From: JBCCQH01 sp039024435
Lineage (GTDB): Bacteria; Bacteroidota; Bacteroidia; J057; JADKCL01
Length of the DNA stretch: 11,224 nt
Assembly (NCBI GenBank): GCA_039024435.1
Contig: JBCCQH010000159.1
Location: 1-11,224, forward strand
Direction: 5' to 3'
Positions 6,895 through 11,224 of the stretch are shown here, one piece after another. Both the position numbers and the translations under genes were made by a program. Position 1 is the first letter of the stretch; each line of letters starts with the position of its first letter. The notes under the pieces are model-generated. The model saw only the letters and a program-made list of their open reading frames with translations, made no database searches and had not been told where the DNA came from.

Positions 6895-9800
6895 TTTCTT
6901 CGAATGGTTACGCCGCCAAACTCCAGGATTTCTTCCGTCGCCCCCCGCAAAATCCACCGGTAAACCCCGTCCGCGAGACTTTCCGCCCGCCAGTCCGAAC
7001 GCAGGGGCTGCATGTTCAGAACCTCGCCGTAGGTCCGGTTAAATACCTGAATGCGGTACTGCCCGGGATCGATCCCGTCGATCCACCGGATCTGCCAGGT
7101 ATCGTTGAAGCCATCGTCATTGGGGGTGAAGACCTCCGGAATAAAAATCGGGGTGCCCGGCGGATTGATGATCAGGGGCAAGGTGTCGCGGTCCCCCGGA
7201 CAGTTGAGGTTCCGCAACTCCAAGATCAATTCGGTCAGGATCGGATAGCGGACCGGATCTGCCATCACGTCCGCGAAAAATAGTTCGGAGGCGGGCCCGA
7301 AAGGCACAGTTACGGTCCCCGACTCGGGGCTCAGTTGCAGGGCAGGATGCGGAGAAACCCGCCAGTCGACCGAGGCATTTTCGGTGGAAGCCGCGAGGGG
7401 CAATGCGATTTCGCCGCTGCCGTCGACCACCAGCGAGTCGCGTTCAAGCGCCAAGCGGGGGGTCTCAAACTTGGTCAGGGTAACCGCCACCGTGTCCCAG
7501 CAGATGTCGTCGTCGGAATGGATCAAACGGACGACTTCGCCAGTGGTAAAACTGTCTACCACCACCGCGTCACGGCGGTCTTCGAGCAGTTGACCTTCTT
7601 TGAAGAAGCGAATGTAAGCGCTGAATTGGGTGCTGAATTCGACATTGGTGCCGGCACAGACCTGAGAATCGGGAAATACATTCCAACTCAGGGGCCGGGT
7701 CGGAGGATAAAGCAAAATGTCCAGGGAATCGCGGCCGGCACAGCGGCCCGGTGTTTCGTAGTACACCCGGGCCACCCCCGGTATCGACGCAGCCAAATTG
7801 ATTTCTCCACGCAGCGGATCGACGACCAGGCCCAGGGAACCGGAAAAGCTCCCTCCGGGCGTCATCACCGACAGCGGGGAAGGATGCGCGGCATTCCGAC
7901 AGTAGTCCTGCTGCAGGTAAAAAAAGGACGGATCTTCCCGCCGCAGCAAGCGCAACGAGTCGGTGACGACTTCTCCGCACACGGTTGGCAAGGTATAGTT
8001 CACCACGTACTCCCCCTGCGCAGTGAGGTTCAGGTCCACGGTTCCGGTCTGGACATCGGCCCAAAACAGTCCCGGTCCGGCACTGAAACTCCCGTTGGTG
8101 TTTCCCGCAATCGAAGCCGTCACGGAGCCGTCGCCCACGCAAAACGTATCGTCCGGGTAAGCAAAGGTGGTCAGCGAATCGTAGGCCACAATCCGGATGT
8201 CCGCCGTACGGACCTGCGGGCAGGCTGCCGCGAGGGTGGTCACAAAGGTCACCGGAAAAGTGCCACTATCACTGGCCAAAAGATCCACCGCGCCGGTCAG
8301 GCTGTCGATCACCAAGCCGAGCGCTCCGCTGAACGCCCCGGTGATCGCGAGGGTCGCCGTGTCTACCTCTGCCTGACCGCTTCCCCGGCAGTACGCCGGT
8401 TCACGGTAGGCAAAGGTGAAAGAACTCACTGGAAGAATGGTCACGGTATCTTTCGCGGCCGACGCGCAGGGCGACGGCGCGGTGTATTCGACGATATAAT
8501 CACCCGGAATGGATCCGGGGACGTGGATTTGGCCATTGGCGGCGTTCAGGTCCAGTCCCACTCCCGAAACCGCGGCAAATACGCCTCCGCTCGTAAACGT
8601 TGAGTCCAAGGGACTGGGCATCGCAATTCCGCCGGCGGCACAAAAGGTATCGCTGGGGTAGGTAAATGCGCTCCCCGAGATGGGCAGCAATTCGATGACC
8701 TCGTCGCTGAAGACCGGGCAGCGGGGAGCACCGAGGTTGTGGCGTACGGTACACAATCCCGCGGCACTGCTGTCGAGGTCCACCACTCCGCTCACGGAAT
8801 CGATGATACAACCGCCACTCACCACCTCAAAGGTTCCCCCCGGCGCAACCGGGATTGCTACCGGCGGGGCGCCATTGCGGCAGACCTGCACGGGAAGACT
8901 GAACTGCGGATTGGGCAGGGGAATCACCACGATGGAATTGCTCGCCATGAAGGTCTCGCTGCACGACAATCGGGTCAAGTTGGCGGTTACCGAGTAGGTT
9001 CCGGGAAGGCTGCCCCCGGGATCGACTTCTCCGGTCATGGGATTGATCAACAAGCCGGGTGGGGTCACGCTGAAACTGATGGCCACTCCGGGGCTCACCA
9101 CGGAAAACGCGGGCAAAAACGGGGGATCCAGGGCACAGGCCGTGTCCTGCGGGTAGTCAAACACTGCGTTCAGGGCAATGATTTCCAGCCCCGCAGTGTC
9201 GTTGAGCACGCAGCGGTTTCCCGGCGGGTCGTAGATGTACTCGTGGGGAACATTGGGCAGGGAGGCATCAAAATCGATGGTCCCGGAGGAAGCATTAACC
9301 GCCAGACCGACCGTTCCTTGATACGAGCCCCCGGGCGGCAGTGCAAGGAGGGCCGACTGATCGGGTTCGTAGCTGCAGAAAATCGATTTTATGAGGGCGA
9401 CCGAAGCTTGGGTGGTCGGCTCCACCTGCATCACTTGGTTCAGCGGCACGGTATCGGGACATAAATTGCCCTGGGGCAGCGCAAACAAGGGGTAGAGTCC
9501 GGGGGCGGAATTTCCCGGGTTGATGCGCCCGGTACCCGGTACGAGATCCAGGCCGGGGACCGGCGAGTAGAGGAGTTCTCCATTGGGAGCCGGATTCGGA
9601 AACACGGGGGCTTCTCCGGTACAGATCAGGGTATCCGGATACAAGAACGAACTGCCCACCCCCGGCACCAGGGTGACCGTCTCGGCAGCCGAACCCGCGC
9701 ATCCGGTCTGGGCCGAATCGAGGGAAAACGTGATGCCCCAGTTCCCGCTGGCGCTGTTTCTCACATTGATGATCGGCCAGGTGGACTGGTTCGCCCCGAC

Positions 9801-11003
9801 GGTGAGGTTTCCGGCCGCCGCCAGGCCCGAGCCCAACTGGAAAGTGCCCGGCCCACCGAGGTTGGTGGCGGCAATGGTATCGTCACTGCTCTGGCAAATG
9901 ATCCCCGGCACGTTGAAATCGGGACTGAAATCGCGGATGTCCACCATCACCGAATCGGTATTGGGACAGCCCTGGTTGGTGGTGTAGCGGATGAGGAATT
10001 GGGGAGAACTCCCGGCATTGTTGAACGATTGTTGCAAATCGAGCTCCCCGGTGCTAAAATTGACCACGGCATCGGAACCGGGCGGCACGTTGAAGGCGCC
10101 CCCCGGAACGACCGTCGGCAGGGGGTTAGGCTCAAATTTGCAAAAGACATTGTCGCCGTAGTTGATTGAGGCATCGTCCGTGGGTAAGATCTCAATCGCG
10201 AAGGTGCTCACGTCGCCGCAAGTGCCGTAAAACGGGACGTAGGTCACCACGTGCAAGCCGGAATCCGAGGCTGCCAAATTGATTTCCCCGGTGAGAAAAT
10301 CGACCACCAGGCCGGGACTGCCCACGAAATTTCCCTGGATATTGGTGGGGGCCGTGGGAAATACCGGAAGGGGATCGTTTTGGCAATAGGTCGAACCGGG
10401 GTAGCTGAGGGCAGAAGTTGAGGTGGGAGGGGTGACACTGAGCACGATTGTTCCCCCTTGGGCCGGACAAGCAGCATTGGCCCACTGGATGATGGTGTTG
10501 CCGACATTGTCCAGGGACAAGGAGCCCAGGAGGGAATCGACCTGGTTGGCGCTGTTGCCCAGGGTGGAAAAGCGCGCCTGGCCCCCCAGGATGGTCGGCG
10601 AAATTTCGACCAGGGGATGCTGGCAGTACGGTCCGGGCAGATAACTCACCGAGACGTCCTCCACGGCCGAGATACCGGTAAGCACTTGACTGACGATGAC
10701 ATTCAGTAGCGTATCGCGAATGAGCACCCGCAAGGTTTGGGGGCCCTGCTGAGCCAAAGTGGGGGCAATCGCCTTCACTTGGGTATTGGTGACACTGACG
10801 ACCGGACAAGAAATGCCCGCCACCTCCACCTGGGTGATGCGATTGCCCCCGGGGTCCAGGTTCTGGCCGATGATTTCCAGGGTATCGTTGGCACAAAAAC
10901 TGCTCGGCGTTACCTGAAATATCTGCGGCTGCGCCAGGACCCTGGCGAAAAACAGCTCAAACAGCAGTACGAATAAAATTCTTGGTATCACGGGTTGGAT
11001 CAA
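6891..11003 (-). CDS. Giant multi-repeat T9SS substrate with type B C-terminal sorting domain
   Basis: A 1370-residue secreted surface protein. Residues 1-24 are a signal peptide (FVLLFELFFARVLA, cleavage near AQ). Residues 26-110 look like an IPT/TIG domain: PxIxxVTP, then IIGQNL, then ITQVEVAG with CPVVSVTNTQVKAIAP. Residues 117-1100 contain about a dozen tandem repeats of roughly 80 residues. Residues 1101-1280 are more divergent, probably Ig-like. Residues 1286-1370 are the gliding motility-associated type B sorting domain: FIPEVFTPNDDGFNDTW, IQVFNRTYGEV, LADGVYRWIL and a final basic IRRK. The T9SS exports such proteins across the outer membrane, often as adhesins or motility filaments; this role is inferred. 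The only upstream start after the in-frame stop at 11013-11015 is TTG (11003); GTG at 10991 (residue 5) is an alternative. It is 38 bp after the preceding gene and overlaps the PorP/SprF gene by 4 bp. Confidence 0.9.
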   Translation of the reverse strand: MIQPVIPRILFVLLFELFFARVLAQPQIFQVTPSSFCANDTLEIIGQNLDPGGNRITQVEVAGISCPVVSVTNTQVKAIAPTLAQQGPQTLRVLIRDTLLNVIVSQVLTGISAVEDVSVSYLPGPYCQHPLVEISPTILGGQARFSTLGNSANQVDSLLGSLSLDNVGNTIIQWANAACPAQGGTIVLSVTPPTSTSALSYPGSTYCQNDPLPVFPTAPTNIQGNFVGSPGLVVDFLTGEINLAASDSGLHVVTYVPFYGTCGDVSTFAIEILPTDDASINYGDNVFCKFEPNPLPTVVPGGAFNVPPGSDAVVNFSTGELDLQQSFNNAGSSPQFLIRYTTNQGCPNTDSVMVDIRDFSPDFNVPGIICQSSDDTIAATNLGGPGTFQLGSGLAAAGNLTVGANQSTWPIINVRNSASGNWGITFSLDSAQTGCAGSAAETVTLVPGVGSSFLYPDTLICTGEAPVFPNPAPNGELLYSPVPGLDLVPGTGRINPGNSAPGLYPLFALPQGNLCPDTVPLNQVMQVEPTTQASVALIKSIFCSYEPDQSALLALPPGGSYQGTVGLAVNASSGTIDFDASLPNVPHEYIYDPPGNRCVLNDTAGLEIIALNAVFDYPQDTACALDPPFLPAFSVVSPGVAISFSVTPPGLLINPMTGEVDPGGSLPGTYSVTANLTRLSCSETFMASNSIVVIPLPNPQFSLPVQVCRNGAPPVAIPVAPGGTFEVVSGGCIIDSVSGVVDLDSSAAGLCTVRHNLGAPRCPVFSDEVIELLPISGSAFTYPSDTFCAAGGIAMPSPLDSTFTSGGVFAAVSGVGLDLNAANGQIHVPGSIPGDYIVEYTAPSPCASAAKDTVTILPVSSFTFAYREPAYCRGSGQAEVDTATLAITGAFSGALGLVIDSLTGAVDLLASDSGTFPVTFVTTLAAACPQVRTADIRIVAYDSLTTFAYPDDTFCVGDGSVTASIAGNTNGSFSAGPGLFWADVQTGTVDLNLTAQGEYVVNYTLPTVCGEVVTDSLRLLRREDPSFFYLQQDYCRNAAHPSPLSVMTPGGSFSGSLGLVVDPLRGEINLAASIPGVARVYYETPGRCAGRDSLDILLYPPTRPLSWNVFPDSQVCAGTNVEFSTQFSAYIRFFKEGQLLEDRRDAVVVDSFTTGEVVRLIHSDDDICWDTVAVTLTKFETPRLALERDSLVVDGSGEIALPLAASTENASVDWRVSPHPALQLSPESGTVTVPFGPASELFFADVMADPVRYPILTELILELRNLNCPGDRDTLPLIINPPGTPIFIPEVFTPNDDGFNDTWQIRWIDGIDPGQYRIQVFNRTYGEVLNMQPLRSDWRAESLADGVYRWILRGATEEILEFGGVTIRRK
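6894..7148 (-). other. Type B T9SS C-terminal sorting domain
   Basis: Residues 1286-1370 of the large protein. Key elements are F-x-P-x-VFTPNDDGFNDTW, a strand YRIQVFNR with YGE, WRAESLADGVYRW, and the closing GGVTIRRK. This is the usual length and order for the family, and it sits exactly at the C-terminus as required for T9SS recognition. Confidence 0.92.
7704..10655 (-). repeat. Tandem ~80-residue cysteine-paired protein repeats
   Basis: Inside the 1370-residue protein, about twelve units start near residues 117, 197, 277, 357, 448, 531, 612, 697, 777, 862, 944 and 1024. The pattern is F/x-Y-P-x-x-x-FC or YC, then a Pro-rich link, GGxF, a GL-hydrophobic strand, D-x-x-TGxVDL, a SxPGxYxVxY strand and a second Cys. 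The two cysteines per unit suggest one disulfide each. Units 1 and 4 are the most divergent. The repeats differ at nearly every variable position, so the array is old rather than a recent expansion. Confidence 0.8.
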
Positions 11004-11041
11004 TTGCGAGTTTTACCGGATAAATCGGGCGGGGCATCCAC

Positions 11042-11224
11042 TTACTGGGCCTCGGGACCGGCTGGGGCCGGATCGGATTCTGCTTCTTTTCCATCCGTTT
11101 CAGGGGCCGATTCCTCCTCCGAGGGGTTGGTCGTGGTGGCGGGCTGCGGTTGCCATCCTTCAAGGACCGTACCGGGGTGCTCTTCCTCCCAATTGGGGTT
11201 TTGCCTCACCCCATCGAAAATTCG
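11042..11224 (-). CDS. 3' end of an unidentified gene with acidic, proline-rich tail (partial)
   Basis: An open frame enters from the right edge and ends at TAA (11044-11042), giving the last 60 residues. The first part reads RIFDGVRQNPNWEEEHPGTV. The rest is low-complexity, rich in Glu, Pro, Ala, Thr and Ser (for example NPSEEESAPETD and DPAPAGPEAQ at the end). It is probably the C-terminal end of a larger protein, since I see no start with a ribosome binding site inside. The 38-bp gap to the next leftward gene suggests they share a transcript. The visible part does not allow a family assignment; the tail looks disordered. A competing frame on the same strand (68 codons, Pro/Arg-rich) is less plausible because it overlaps the start of the large repeat protein. 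Confidence 0.6.
   Translation of the reverse strand, partial: RIFDGVRQNPNWEEEHPGTVLEGWQPQPATTTNPSEEESAPETDGKEAESDPAPAGPEAQ

Noticed and set aside
7335..8603. 422-codon plus-strand frame inside the giant repeat protein gene
   Set aside because: It is antisense to well-supported repeats; composition is Gly/Arg/His-rich without recognisable motifs.
10957..11163. 68-codon minus-strand frame overlapping the start of the giant protein
   Set aside because: It is Pro/Arg-rich, overlaps the signal peptide region in another frame and competes with a better frame open from the right edge.

Overview
The window looks like a chromosomal segment of a fairly GC-rich Bacteroidota, probably of the Saprospiria/Lewinella kind (inference). 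It carries a very large secreted protein with a 'gliding motility-associated' type B C-terminal sorting domain, next to a PorP/SprF-type outer membrane protein. Both belong to the type IX secretion system (T9SS), which is confined to this phylum. Start regions are mostly AT-rich with little Shine-Dalgarno signal, which also fits.

Layout. Positions 1-349 contain no gene I can support. They hold two repeat-like elements, including a 162-bp imperfect palindrome. A small plus-strand gene at 350-838 encodes a DUF1905/YdeI-OmdA family protein. It converges on a minus-strand gene (944-2770) for a 608-residue protein of unknown function. The 2771-3191 intergenic region has a good plus-strand terminator with no recognised gene in front of it, only a doubtful 38-codon ORF. 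A second minus-strand gene of unknown function (3192-4637) encodes a 481-residue helical protein with TPR-like segments. The 4638-5079 gap holds a possible operator palindrome, a strong minus-strand terminator and a degenerate GGGAT repeat.

From 4925 to the right edge everything reads leftwards and appears to be one transcription unit. It contains the 3' end of an unidentified gene with an acidic, proline-rich tail (11042 to the edge), a 1370-residue multi-repeat T9SS substrate (6891-11003), a PorP/SprF-like protein of 604 residues (5080-6894) and a rho-independent terminator (4925-4957). The substrate and PorP/SprF genes overlap by ATGA, so translation is probably coupled. The likely logic is an exported, disulfide-rich filamentous surface protein with its own outer-membrane partner for secretion or surface attachment. 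The unusual point is a C-terminal extension of about 270 residues on the PorP/SprF protein that I cannot assign. I saw no tRNA, rRNA, CRISPR, transposase or phage gene.
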